Source: Anaerostipes hominis (ex Lee et al. 2021)
Lineage (GTDB): Bacteria; Bacillota; Clostridia; Lachnospirales; Lachnospiraceae
Assembly: GCF_002270485.1 (NCBI RefSeq)
Contig: NZ_NQOG01000006.1
Coordinates: 62,001-126,000, forward strand
Length of the DNA stretch: 64,000 bases
Direction of reading: 5' to 3'
Part shown: positions 8,760 to 16,001 of the stretch, in pieces
Layout of the letters: every line of letters begins with the position of its first letter
Position numbering within the stretch: the first letter of the stretch is position 1
The notes under the pieces: generated by a model
What the model was told of the DNA's origin: nothing
Database searches by the model: none
The model's input: only the letters and a program-made list of their open reading frames with translations
Made by a program: the position numbers and the translations under genes

Positions 8760-8894
8760 ATGATAGAAGAAAAATTATTAAAACTTAGAAAGAAACAGGG
8801 ATACAGCCAGCAGGAAGTAGCCGATTTTTTATCCGTTACCAGGCAGACCATCTCTAACTGGGAGTGCGGAGTTTCCCAAACAAAAGGATATTAA
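8760..8894 (+). pseudogene. truncated XRE-family regulator
   Basis: The ATG follows AGAAAGGAG. The 44 residues are a good XRE helix-turn-helix (LLKLRKKQGYSQQEVADFL, then TRQTISNWECG), but the protein stops four residues after the recognition helix, at TKGY, where about 60 or more residues would follow. The break falls exactly where base composition turns strongly AT-rich and where one copy of a 12-bp direct repeat lies. The gene seems to have been cut by the arrival of the island or by a linked deletion. Confidence 0.7.
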
Positions 8895-8898
8895 AGAA
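8887..8898 (+). repeat. left copy of the 12-bp island-flanking repeat
   Basis: GATATTAAAGAA, identical to 13662-13673, lies at the end of the truncated XRE frame. The following 8899-9244 contains no gene I can support; it has a TATAAT at 9160-9165 that may serve the AraC/GyrI gene downstream. Confidence 0.55.
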
Positions 8899-9244
8899 TA
8901 ACCTGTGTTTACCTGCTTGCAAAGACAAGAATTTTGTTGCTAAGTTAAGCGATACTACATAGGCGTGTTAGTATTTCTTCTTTGTCGCTGTGAAATAGCA
9001 GACTACTTCATTTCTGCTTGATTATCCTAAAACTTATTAGGTTATGGTTTGTCAAGGACTTGTTGCATAAGCAATGCTGAATAGCACTCTTTACAAAACA
9101 TAGGGTGATAAGTAAATTTTCAAAAGCAGGAAAGAAATGACGATATTGATGTGGCGTGATATAATGTACACAAAGACAAATTTGAAGTTGTCTAAATAAA
9201 TCAAGATAAAGCCACTATGCTGGTGTACATTGAAGGTGGATATA

Positions 9245-10153
9245 ATGAATGATATGGAAGCAGTACAGATAATACAAGACTATATACGCACGCATTATAA
9301 AGATGATAATTTTTGTATACATGATGTCTGTTCTAAGATTGGATATTCGAGACGACAAGTTGATAGATTTTTCAAGAGGTTTCTGAAAAAAACATTACGA
9401 GAATATATCAATGCAGTTTGTTTGACAGAAAGCGCGAACGAGTTGTTAAATACAAGAAAAACAATTTTAGAAGTTGCTTTGAATAGTCATTATGAAACAC
9501 ATGAGGGATTTGCACGTTCGTTTTATAAGAGATTTCACATTATGCCCTCTGTATACCGTGACAAAAAAATTGCAATTCCATTATTCATACAATATCCAGT
9601 CAGTCACTATAATGCGTTACTCAAACATAAGGAGGAGTTATTTATGAATAATGCTTTGAATTTTTGTATGATTACTGCCAAAGAACGTAACAAAAGAAAA
9701 CTTATTTATCTGCCATCGAAAAATGCACAAGATTATTTTTCTTATTGTGAAGAAGTTGGCTGTGAGTGGGAAGGGCTTTTGAATAGTATTCCAGAAAAAA
9801 TTGAACCTGCCGCTTTAATTGAACTTCCAGAAAAATTTGTAGAAAAAGGTTTTTCAAGGATAGCAGTAGGTATTGAAGTTCCGTTAGAATATGATAAGGA
9901 ACTTCCGGAATCATATAAAATAGTAGAGCTTCCAGAATGTATTATGCTATATTTTCAAGGTGAACCATATGAAAATGAAGAAGATTTTTGTAAAGCAATA
10001 GAAAGCACATATACAGCTATTGGAAAATATAATCCTACGTTATATGGATACAAATTTGCATATGATATAGCTCCAAGTTTTAATTTTGGTGCAGATACAA
10101 GCACAGGAGCAAGATTAGCTGTTCCAGCACTATATAATGATTATTCAGAATAG
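9245..10153 (+). CDS. AraC-type regulator with GyrI-like effector domain
   Basis: The ATG after GAAGGTGGATATA is preferred over a TTG 15 bp upstream. Residues 1-100 hold the two AraC helix-turn-helix units (CIHDVCSKIGYSRRQVDRFFKRF, then ILEVALNSHYETHEGFARSFYKRF). The C-terminal half is a GyrI/SOUL-like small-molecule binding fold, as in Rob, SoxS-linked and BmrR-type sensors. This architecture usually senses hydrophobic drugs and switches on efflux or detoxification genes. The codon use is AT-rich like the rest of the island. It is the first gene of the island and may control the genes after it, but no operator is evident. Confidence 0.8.
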   Translation: MNDMEAVQIIQDYIRTHYKDDNFCIHDVCSKIGYSRRQVDRFFKRFLKKTLREYINAVCLTESANELLNTRKTILEVALNSHYETHEGFARSFYKRFHIMPSVYRDKKIAIPLFIQYPVSHYNALLKHKEELFMNNALNFCMITAKERNKRKLIYLPSKNAQDYFSYCEEVGCEWEGLLNSIPEKIEPAALIELPEKFVEKGFSRIAVGIEVPLEYDKELPESYKIVELPECIMLYFQGEPYENEEDFCKAIESTYTAIGKYNPTLYGYKFAYDIAPSFNFGADTSTGARLAVPALYNDYSE

Positions 10154-10192
10154 AGAATTTTGGAATATAAAATTTATGATGTAGGTAAGAGC

Positions 10193-10678
10193 ATGTTTGT
10201 AATAAAAAATATTATTTTTTTAGTTGGTATGATTAGTGTTGTCAGCCTGACCGCATGTTCAAAAGCTGATAATAATCAATTGAGCAGAGTAGGAATCGAA
10301 AACACTGAAATAACAGTTCTTGAAATGGAAATGCATGCAAATTACAGTAACGCGGACCCATTTGAGAATGAACTCCTGTTTTGTGTGTCCGAAGATATGG
10401 AAACTTTAGATGCGGAAGTTTCTTTTCAAATGGATGGTGAAAGTGGCATTGTAGAAATCAAGGACAGAAATGCTGATGAGATTTTATGGAGCAAGATATG
10501 GGATGAAAACGTCAGTGACGACACTATTATAATTACGCTTGAGAATCTGCAAAAAGAGAAAGAGTACGTTGTGCGGTTTACTGGAGCTAAAATAAATTAT
10601 GCAGTTGTAAAAGTATCGTTTGATAGTGATTTGGTTCAGAAAAAAGCAAGACCTTCAAAACAAAAATTCAGTTTGTAG
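10193..10678 (+). CDS. small lipoprotein of unknown function
   Basis: From the ATG at 10193 the product begins with a hydrophobic signal ending LTACSKAD, a clear lipobox, so it should be a membrane-anchored extracytoplasmic lipoprotein of about 161 residues. A longer frame from a TTG at 10160 would put non-signal residues in front and is less likely. The mature part is acidic with a beta-rich pattern (VSFQMDGESGIVEIKD, NLQKEKEYVVRF) and looks like a single immunoglobulin-like or lipocalin-like sandwich. I do not recognise the family. Confidence 0.65.
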   Translation: MFVIKNIIFLVGMISVVSLTACSKADNNQLSRVGIENTEITVLEMEMHANYSNADPFENELLFCVSEDMETLDAEVSFQMDGESGIVEIKDRNADEILWSKIWDENVSDDTIIITLENLQKEKEYVVRFTGAKINYAVVKVSFDSDLVQKKARPSKQKFSL

Positions 10679-10721
10679 AAGTCAATAAATACAAAGATAA
10701 ATTAGAATTTGAGGTGGAAGT

Positions 10722-11042
10722 ATGGCATCAAGCAAAGAATATTTGGAGTTTATTTTAGGGCAGTTATCCGAATTAGAAGAAATTACATATCGTGCTATGA
10801 TGGGAGAATTTATTATCTATTATCGTGGTAAGATTGTCGGCGGTATCTATGATGATAGATTGCTTGTCAAACCAGTAAAATCAGCAATTAGTTATATGTC
10901 AACAGCTCCGCATGAGTTACCCTATGAGGGAGCAAAAGAAATGTTGTTGGTAGACGAAGTTGATAATAAGGAATTTCTGATAGGTTTGTTTAATGCAATG
11001 TATGAGGAATTACCAGTACCAAAACTGAAAAAGAAGAAATAA
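10722..11042 (+). CDS. TfoX/Sxy N-terminal-domain protein
   Basis: The 106 residues match the single-domain TfoX_N proteins: start MASSKEYLEFILGQL, the conserved MMGEFIIYYRGKIVGGIYDDRLLVK core and a lysine-rich end. In proteobacteria the two-domain TfoX controls competence. Stand-alone TfoX_N proteins in Firmicutes have no settled role and are frequent in accessory islands. The start has a GAGGTGG ribosome site. Just after its stop comes a copy of the island's post-stop repeat. Confidence 0.8.
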   Translation: MASSKEYLEFILGQLSELEEITYRAMMGEFIIYYRGKIVGGIYDDRLLVKPVKSAISYMSTAPHELPYEGAKEMLLVDEVDNKEFLIGLFNAMYEELPVPKLKKKK

Positions 11043-11044
11043 AC

Positions 11045-11069
11045 AAATCCCAGATTATAAAACTATAAA
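11045..11069 (+). repeat. post-stop repeat copy 1 (after the TfoX gene)
   Basis: AAATCCCAGATTATAAAACT, continuing to 11069, begins two bases after the stop codon. It differs at only a few positions from the copy at 13115-13140. Confidence 0.6.
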
Positions 11070-11092
11070 CATTGTGATGTGGAGGATAATAT

Positions 11093-11542
11093 ATGACACC
11101 AGATGAAATATTAAAATACTGTCTTGAAAATTTAGAGGGAACGGTTTTAGTTAATAGTTGGGGGGAAAGAGGGATATATTATAATCCTGATAATATTCTA
11201 AAGCGCGGTGTCTATATTTTGACGGTAAAAGAGAAAGACGGGGATAATGACAAAAGCTCCAGCTTGAACAGGGAGAATATATACCGCGTGAATTTAGGAG
11301 TACGAAAAACTACTTTTATAGAAATGTTTGATTTTATACCAAAACGCCCTGCAAAGGGTTGTATAGTTGATATGAATTATGATTTTTCTGCAACAAACAA
11401 AATTCTTCCCCACCCTGTATATGCGTGGATGGGGTGGATATGTTCACTGAATCCATCGGAAAAAACTTTTGTGGAATTGAAACCACTTATCCAAGAAGCA
11501 TATGATTATGCAAAAGAGAAATACAAGAAACGTAAAGTATAA
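11093..11542 (+). CDS. DUF6194-family protein
   Basis: A soluble protein of 149 residues. SWGERGIYYNPDNILKRGVYILTVKEKDG near the N-terminus and the tryptophan-rich HPVYAWMGWICSLNPSE near the C-terminus fit the family I know as DUF6194, whose function is unknown. The ribosome site is GTGGAGGA. It lies alone between two copies of the post-stop repeat, like a cassette. No catalytic residues can be named with confidence. Confidence 0.7.
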   Translation: MTPDEILKYCLENLEGTVLVNSWGERGIYYNPDNILKRGVYILTVKEKDGDNDKSSSLNRENIYRVNLGVRKTTFIEMFDFIPKRPAKGCIVDMNYDFSATNKILPHPVYAWMGWICSLNPSEKTFVELKPLIQEAYDYAKEKYKKRKV

Positions 11543-11566
11543 CTTCCAGTTTATGTGGCAGATAAG
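11541..11566 (+). repeat. post-stop repeat copy 2 (after the DUF6194 gene)
   Basis: AACTTCCAGTTTATGTGGCA overlaps the stop codon. It shares CCAGTTTAT with copies 1, 3 and 4 but diverges after it, where it runs directly into an acetyltransferase fragment. Confidence 0.5.
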
Positions 11567-11706
11567 CTCAGAATCATTCTGCAAAAGATACTACACCTAC
11601 TATGTTATATTTTGGTTCACAACCAACAGTAGAGCAATTTTATGAAAAGAATGGCTGTCGAAAAAGTTTGCAATCATATATTATTAATAAAAAAGGTAAA
11701 TCTTAG
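11566..11706 (+). pseudogene. C-terminal remnant of a GNAT acetyltransferase
   Basis: The frame reads DTTPTMLYFGSQPTVEQFYEKNGC, then QSYIINKKGKS and a stop. The F-Y-E-K-N-G-C stretch is the usual last acetyl-CoA-contacting helix and strand of GNAT enzymes. There is no start, and everything before is absent. The upstream end coincides with a copy of the post-stop repeat, which makes a recombination event at the repeat plausible. Confidence 0.6.
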
Positions 11707-11740
11707 CTTGAGCATAATTTGCCGAAAGGAGTAGAAAACT

Positions 11741-12151
11741 ATGAAAATGCCAGAAAAAATTGATATAAGTATGTTTGCTCCATGCGGAATGAATTGTAAA
11801 GTTTGTTATAAGCACTGTTACCACAAAAAACCTTGTGCTGGGTGTTTGAATAGTGATAAAGGGAAACCTGAACATTGTCGTAAATGCAAAATAAAGGACT
11901 GTGTCAAAGCCAAAGCGTTATCCTATTGTTTTGAATGTGCCAAATATCCATGTAAGTTGATTAAAAACCTTGAAAAAAGCTATAACAAACGGTATCAAGC
12001 AAGTCTTATAGAAAATAGTCGTTTTGTTCAAGGACAGGATTTGGAGCATTTCATGGAACAGCAGAAAATAAAATATACTTGTTCTGAATGCGGTGGAATT
12101 ATTTCTATTCACGATAGAGAATGTAGCGAGTGTCAAGAAAAAATGAAATAG
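11741..12151 (+). CDS. DUF3795 cysteine-rich protein
   Basis: A 136-residue cytoplasmic protein rich in cysteine. It starts with MFAPCGMNCKVCYKHCYHKKPCAGC, continues with HCRKCKIKDCVKAK and CFECAKYPC, and ends in a zinc-ribbon-like CSECGG, then RECSEC. This matches the DUF3795 family, thought to bind zinc or an Fe-S cluster; no enzyme activity is established. The start follows GAAAGGAG. It is another single small gene in the AT-rich island. Confidence 0.8.
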   Translation: MKMPEKIDISMFAPCGMNCKVCYKHCYHKKPCAGCLNSDKGKPEHCRKCKIKDCVKAKALSYCFECAKYPCKLIKNLEKSYNKRYQASLIENSRFVQGQDLEHFMEQQKIKYTCSECGGIISIHDRECSECQEKMK

Positions 12152-12153
12152 CA

Positions 12154-12180
12154 AAATCTTCAGTTTATAGAATTGAGAAA
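12154..12180 (+). repeat. post-stop repeat copy 3 (after the DUF3795 gene)
   Basis: AAATCTTCAGTTTATAGAAT, continuing to 12180, starts two bases after the stop codon and keeps the CAGTTTATA core. Confidence 0.55.
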
Positions 12181-12200
12181 ATTATAAAGGAGAAACGAAT

Positions 12201-12614
12201 ATGCTGGATAAAATACCAAATGCAGAAGAAATGACTGCTTTAGTCGGTAAATCATTATATGATATATGGAATAAACTGTGTATCTTAATTGATGAAAAGT
12301 ATGAAATGGAATGCTTGTGGAACAAAGGTGGTAAAGCGTGGACTTATGAGTATAAATATCGTCGAGGTGGAAAAACGCTTTGTGCGTTGTACGCAAGAGA
12401 AAATTGTGTAGGATTTATGATTATCTTAGGGAAAGATGAACGATTAAAATTCGATAAAGATAGAAATAGTTATTCAAAAGAAGTGCAAAAAATTTATGAT
12501 GAGACGAAAACTTATCATGACGGAAAATGGCTGATGTTTGAGCCAACAGATACAGCTTTGTTTGATGATTTTGTTAGGCTGTTGGGAATAAAAAGAAAGC
12601 CCAACAGGAAGTGA
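12201..12614 (+). CDS. DUF3788-family protein
   Basis: A 137-residue soluble protein with the DUF3788 layout: WNKLCILIDEKYEMECLWNKGGKAWTYEYKYRRGGKTLC in the first half and KWLMFEPTD near the end. The family is common in gut Firmicutes and Bacteroidetes and has no assigned function. The ribosome site AAAGGAG is well placed. No repeat copy follows it; the gap to the next gene is AT-rich without features. Confidence 0.75.
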   Translation: MLDKIPNAEEMTALVGKSLYDIWNKLCILIDEKYEMECLWNKGGKAWTYEYKYRRGGKTLCALYARENCVGFMIILGKDERLKFDKDRNSYSKEVQKIYDETKTYHDGKWLMFEPTDTALFDDFVRLLGIKRKPNRK

Positions 12615-12681
12615 TAATCTTATGCTAGAATTTAGAATACAAATTGGAATTTTGATATGAATGCGAAGTGAGAAATGATTT

Positions 12682-13110
12682 ATGAATGAAGAAATGTTTA
12701 TATTACTTGTATGGGAAATAATATCAAGAAAAGTAGAGCAAACTTTTAATGCAGAAGAGGAACTGTTACACATTGGTTATATCGATTCTAATTTGTTATT
12801 TGGTATTACAGAAGGAAAAATTATAGCAAGTGATGAATGTATTCTTACAAATATTACAAAAGTTGATGGGAAAATATTTATAGAATATTCATTTGATATA
12901 TCAATGAATTTATATAATTCAAATAACGAGTATATTTTCAATATGTTCTCTGTGGTAGAAGGAAGTTGCAAATTTCCTGATGAAAAAGAATATGACTATA
13001 GCTATTTGAGTGAGCATTACGATGAGATGGATAGGTGTGAATTACTATCATATGAAAATATCATAAGTGAAGTAAAGATAAATTATTCAAATATTGATGT
13101 GAACACTTAA
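12682..13110 (+). CDS. hypothetical acidic protein of 142 residues
   Basis: I do not recognise it. It is acidic and soluble, with no signal or membrane segment. A beta-rich middle (KIIASDECILTNITKVDGKIFIEY) is followed by an aspartate/glutamate- and tyrosine-rich end. Its ribosome site is weak (GTGAGAAATG). It is followed by the best copy of the post-stop repeat. Immunity-protein-like size and charge are suggestive, but nothing firmer supports that. Confidence 0.55.
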   Translation: MNEEMFILLVWEIISRKVEQTFNAEEELLHIGYIDSNLLFGITEGKIIASDECILTNITKVDGKIFIEYSFDISMNLYNSNNEYIFNMFSVVEGSCKFPDEKEYDYSYLSEHYDEMDRCELLSYENIISEVKINYSNIDVNT

Positions 13111-13114
13111 ATGT

Positions 13115-13140
13115 AAATCCCAGTTTATATGACTATAGAA
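13115..13140 (+). repeat. post-stop repeat copy 4
   Basis: AAATCCCAGTTTATATGACT, continuing TATAGAA, starts four bases after the stop codon at 13108-13110. It is the clearest version of the shared sequence. Confidence 0.6.
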
Positions 13141-13176
13141 GATAAAAAATATAATTTGTAAGGAGATGAGACTATA

Positions 13177-13614
13177 ATGTGCATTGAATGCTATATTGAT
13201 GAAAGTAGAATTACACCGTTGTTAAATCCGATAGAATGTTTACAAAATCATACACAGTATATCTGTGGGACTTGTGGACGGTGCATCTGTATTGAACATG
13301 ACCCTAAGCGTGGTCTGCAAAGATGGAATTTTCCTTTCAAGTCACTAGAAATTGCAAAAATGTATTTGCGTACTGCTGATTACAGTATGAAAAAATCATG
13401 TGGTATTTATGAAATAGTAAGTGAAAATGGGAGACGTTCCTACAAAATTTTTGCAAATAATGAGGACTTACAGTTATACCTAAAAAAGAATAAAGGTAAA
13501 ACCTGTAAAGATACAAAGCCTATTTTTGCTGTTGAAGAATATAAAGAATATGCAAATACACAAATACGAAAATTGACTTCTAACGAAATACAGAAATATA
13601 TGTCAGAGCGATAA
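13177..13614 (+). CDS. hypothetical protein with N-terminal zinc-binding cysteines
   Basis: The 145 residues start with MCIECYIDESR and carry YICGTCGRCICIEHD shortly after, a likely treble-clef or zinc-ribbon-like metal site. The rest (LRTADYSMKKSCGIYEIV, then SYKIFANNEDLQLYLKKNKGK) is basic and reads like a small nucleic-acid or protein-binding module. The family is not one I can name. AAGGAGATGAG precedes the ATG. It is the last gene of the AT-rich island. Confidence 0.6.
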   Translation: MCIECYIDESRITPLLNPIECLQNHTQYICGTCGRCICIEHDPKRGLQRWNFPFKSLEIAKMYLRTADYSMKKSCGIYEIVSENGRRSYKIFANNEDLQLYLKKNKGKTCKDTKPIFAVEEYKEYANTQIRKLTSNEIQKYMSER

Positions 13615-13661
13615 AGAGAAAGAAGACAGTACAGAAGCTGTTTCGTATATCTCTCATCTGT

Positions 13662-13673
13662 GATATTAAAGAA
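13662..13673 (+). repeat. right copy of the 12-bp island-flanking repeat
   Basis: GATATTAAAGAA lies inside a short open stretch (about 13617-13719) whose reading DIKELSAHGEDEVLPEQDI has chromosomal base composition after the repeat. That stretch has no start codon with a ribosome site and may be the displaced tail of a broken gene. Confidence 0.5.
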
Positions 13674-13759
13674 CTTTCTGCGCATGGGGAAGATGAAGTA
13701 CTTCCAGAACAGGATATATGATAGAATAAGAATATATTTATGTGATTGGAGAATTCTTT

Positions 13760-15616
13760 ATGCAGATCACCAGCCTTTCTATTCACAACTTTAAATCCAT
13801 TAAAACCATGCATTTGACCAATATCGAAAATGCTCTGATTCTGGTGGGCAAAAATAACGCGGGAAAAAGCTCTGTCTTAGATGCCGTGCGGGCAGCCGGA
13901 GGGCAGTATGAGATCACGGAAGATGATTTCCACTCATCAGGACAGAATATCGAGATCGGCATCAGCATTTCCATCACCCAGGAGGATTTAAAGCTTCTCC
14001 ACTCAGAAGGGATCGTAAGCCACTATAAGAGGTATGAGATATGGGAGAAGAATTTCCGGGAACGCCTCCCATCATTTCAGGATGGCAGCCTGACCTTCTC
14101 TTTCATAGCCAACAGAAATGGCAGGATCCTGTATCAGGATGGATTCCAGAAAAACAATCCCTATATCCCGAAAGTTTTTCCAAAGATCTATTACATGGAC
14201 ACGGAGCGGGACATCTCCCAGATCCAGGAAGATCTGTTCATCAGCCAGGAGGATAAACTGCTGACCCAGATGCGCTCCGATTGCTGCATGTTTGACAGGA
14301 AGAAGCAGTGCACTCACTGCTTTCAGTGTATCGGTCTGATCCATCAGAAAATGCCGGAGGAATTAAACGCATTCGAGACGTCCAAGTTATTTGAATACAA
14401 GTTGTATCACCTGAATCTGGACCATTTTGTGGAAAAGGTCAATAAAAGTTTCCACAAAAATGGAGGAGTAGGCGATGTATTTTATTATATGAACTACGAC
14501 ATGAATTCTCTGCTTAAGGTCCGTTCCATGATCTACAGCAGAGAACACCAAGGGGCCAGGACTGTGGAACAGCAGGGAAAGGGCATAAGGAGCATCTATA
14601 TTTTGTCGCTGCTGGAAGCCTATGTGGAGGAATCCGCTAAAATCCCGTGTATCATCATGATGGAGGTCCCTGAGATCTACCTGCATCCGGAGCTCCAGAA
14701 GGCGGCGGGAGACCTTCTTTACAAGCTTTCCGAAAAGAATCAGGTCATGTTCACCACCCATGCGCCGAACTTGATCTTTAACTTCAACAGCCGCCAGATC
14801 AGACAGATTCTTCTTGATAAGGATGCCTATTCCGTTGTACGGGAAAAAACAGATCTGGGAGTCATCCTCAATGATCTGGGCTACACCGCCGCGGACCTGA
14901 TGGATGTGAATTTTGTCTTTATCGTGGAAGGAAAACAGGACAAAAGCCGCCTTCCTCTTTTGCTGGAGCGTTATTACTCAGAGGTCTGTGATGAAGACGT
15001 ACGGCTAAAGCGAATCGCTATCATAACCACAAACAGCTGCACCAACATCAAGACCTATGCAAACTTAAAATATATGAACCAGATTTATCTAAAGGACCAG
15101 TTTTTAATGATCCGGGACAGCGACGGAAAAGATCCGGATGTCCTGGGAAAACAGCTCTGCAGGTATTACGACGAGCGGAGCATATCCGATGTGGACCCTC
15201 TTCCTAAAGTTACCAGGAGAAATGTGCTGATCTTGAAATACTATTCCTTTGAAAACTATTTTCTGAATCCTGCAGTTATGGTAAAATTAAACCTTATCAA
15301 TACAGAGGAAGAATTTTATGAAACGTTGTTTCAGAAGTGGCAGGAATACCTACACCGTCTTAAGAGCGGCAGGCATTTGATGGAGGTGCTCGGAAGAACG
15401 CTGACATCCCCTGATGATGTCAAAGCTCATATGGAGGAGATCAAGATTTATCTGCGGGGACATAACCTGTTTGATATTTTTTACGGTCCCTATAAGAAAG
15501 AGGAACGGGAACTTTTGAGACAATATATTGAATTGGCACCAAGAGAAGATTTTCAGGATATCCTTGCTGCCATTGATGATTTCATTTACTTTAAGAGCAA
15601 AAGAACAAGAGATTAG
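13760..15616 (+). CDS. OLD-family ATP-dependent nuclease (ABC-type ATPase plus TOPRIM)
   Basis: The ATG after TTGGAG gives 618 residues. The Walker A is GKNNAGKS (residues 30-37). The Walker B-like IIMMEVPEIYLHPE lies near 297-309 and is followed by the TTHAPN switch. The C-terminal TOPRIM fold shows FVFIVEGKQDKSR near 384-396 and the metal-binding RDSDGKD near 451. These are the marks of OLD (overcoming lysogenization defect) proteins, nucleases linked to anti-phage defence and DNA repair. No UvrD-like helicase partner is adjacent, so it would be a stand-alone class 1 type. An unusual insertion between residues 175 and 191 carries five cysteines (CCMFDRKKQCTHCFQC). Confidence 0.85.
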   Translation: MQITSLSIHNFKSIKTMHLTNIENALILVGKNNAGKSSVLDAVRAAGGQYEITEDDFHSSGQNIEIGISISITQEDLKLLHSEGIVSHYKRYEIWEKNFRERLPSFQDGSLTFSFIANRNGRILYQDGFQKNNPYIPKVFPKIYYMDTERDISQIQEDLFISQEDKLLTQMRSDCCMFDRKKQCTHCFQCIGLIHQKMPEELNAFETSKLFEYKLYHLNLDHFVEKVNKSFHKNGGVGDVFYYMNYDMNSLLKVRSMIYSREHQGARTVEQQGKGIRSIYILSLLEAYVEESAKIPCIIMMEVPEIYLHPELQKAAGDLLYKLSEKNQVMFTTHAPNLIFNFNSRQIRQILLDKDAYSVVREKTDLGVILNDLGYTAADLMDVNFVFIVEGKQDKSRLPLLLERYYSEVCDEDVRLKRIAIITTNSCTNIKTYANLKYMNQIYLKDQFLMIRDSDGKDPDVLGKQLCRYYDERSISDVDPLPKVTRRNVLILKYYSFENYFLNPAVMVKLNLINTEEEFYETLFQKWQEYLHRLKSGRHLMEVLGRTLTSPDDVKAHMEEIKIYLRGHNLFDIFYGPYKKEERELLRQYIELAPREDFQDILAAIDDFIYFKSKRTRD

Positions 15617-15627
15617 GAGGAGATATT

Positions 15628-15987
15628 ATGGGCTGTTTCGGAAATATATTATGGTTTATCTGCGGAGGTTTTGTAAGCGGACTGGGATGGTGCCTTGCAG
15701 GATGTCTCTGGTGCATTACCATTGTGGGAATCCCGGTGGGTATCCAGTGCTTTAAGTTTGCATCCTTAAGCTTCTGGCCGTTCGGCAAAGAGGTCCGCTA
15801 TGGCGGAGGTGCCGGCTCCATGCTGTTAAATATCATCTGGCTGATCGTCACAGGACTTCCTATGGCTGCCGGTTCTGCCATCATGGGGGCTTTTCTGTGC
15901 ATCACTGTCATCGGCATCCCGTTTGGGCTTCAGCACTTTAAGATAGCAAAATTAGCATTGATGCCGTTTGGGGCAGAGATCATATAA
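15628..15987 (+). CDS. YccF-domain inner membrane protein
   Basis: A 119-residue membrane protein made of two repeated halves, each with the pattern I-V/T-G-I-P-x-G-x-Q-x-F-K (CITIVGIPVGIQCFKFA and CITVIGIPFGLQHFKIA). This is the YccF architecture; the function is unknown. It starts after AGGAGGAG, 11 bp behind the OLD gene, and 14 bp ahead of the radical SAM gene, so the three may be co-transcribed. Confidence 0.85.
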   Translation: MGCFGNILWFICGGFVSGLGWCLAGCLWCITIVGIPVGIQCFKFASLSFWPFGKEVRYGGGAGSMLLNIIWLIVTGLPMAAGSAIMGAFLCITVIGIPFGLQHFKIAKLALMPFGAEII

Positions 15988-16001
15988 ATACAGGAGACAA
16001 G

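Larger units (their letters stand above)
8887..13673. mobile_element. AT-rich accessory island bounded by 12-bp direct repeats
   Basis: Between two copies of GATATTAAAGAA the base composition is far more AT-rich than on either side, and the genes are short, monocistron-like and of the DUF or orphan kind. None of them recurs elsewhere in the window. No integrase, transposase or tRNA target is visible inside, so the means of entry is unknown. The left copy sits in a truncated XRE gene. The right copy sits in a short open stretch that has chromosomal composition immediately after it. That this is an inserted unit is inference from composition and repeats. Confidence 0.5.

Noticed and set aside
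13617-13719. Tail at the right island border as the missing C-terminus of the truncated XRE gene at 8760
   Set aside because: The frames do not match across the 12-bp repeat and the residues do not resemble an XRE C-terminus, so the link could not be supported.
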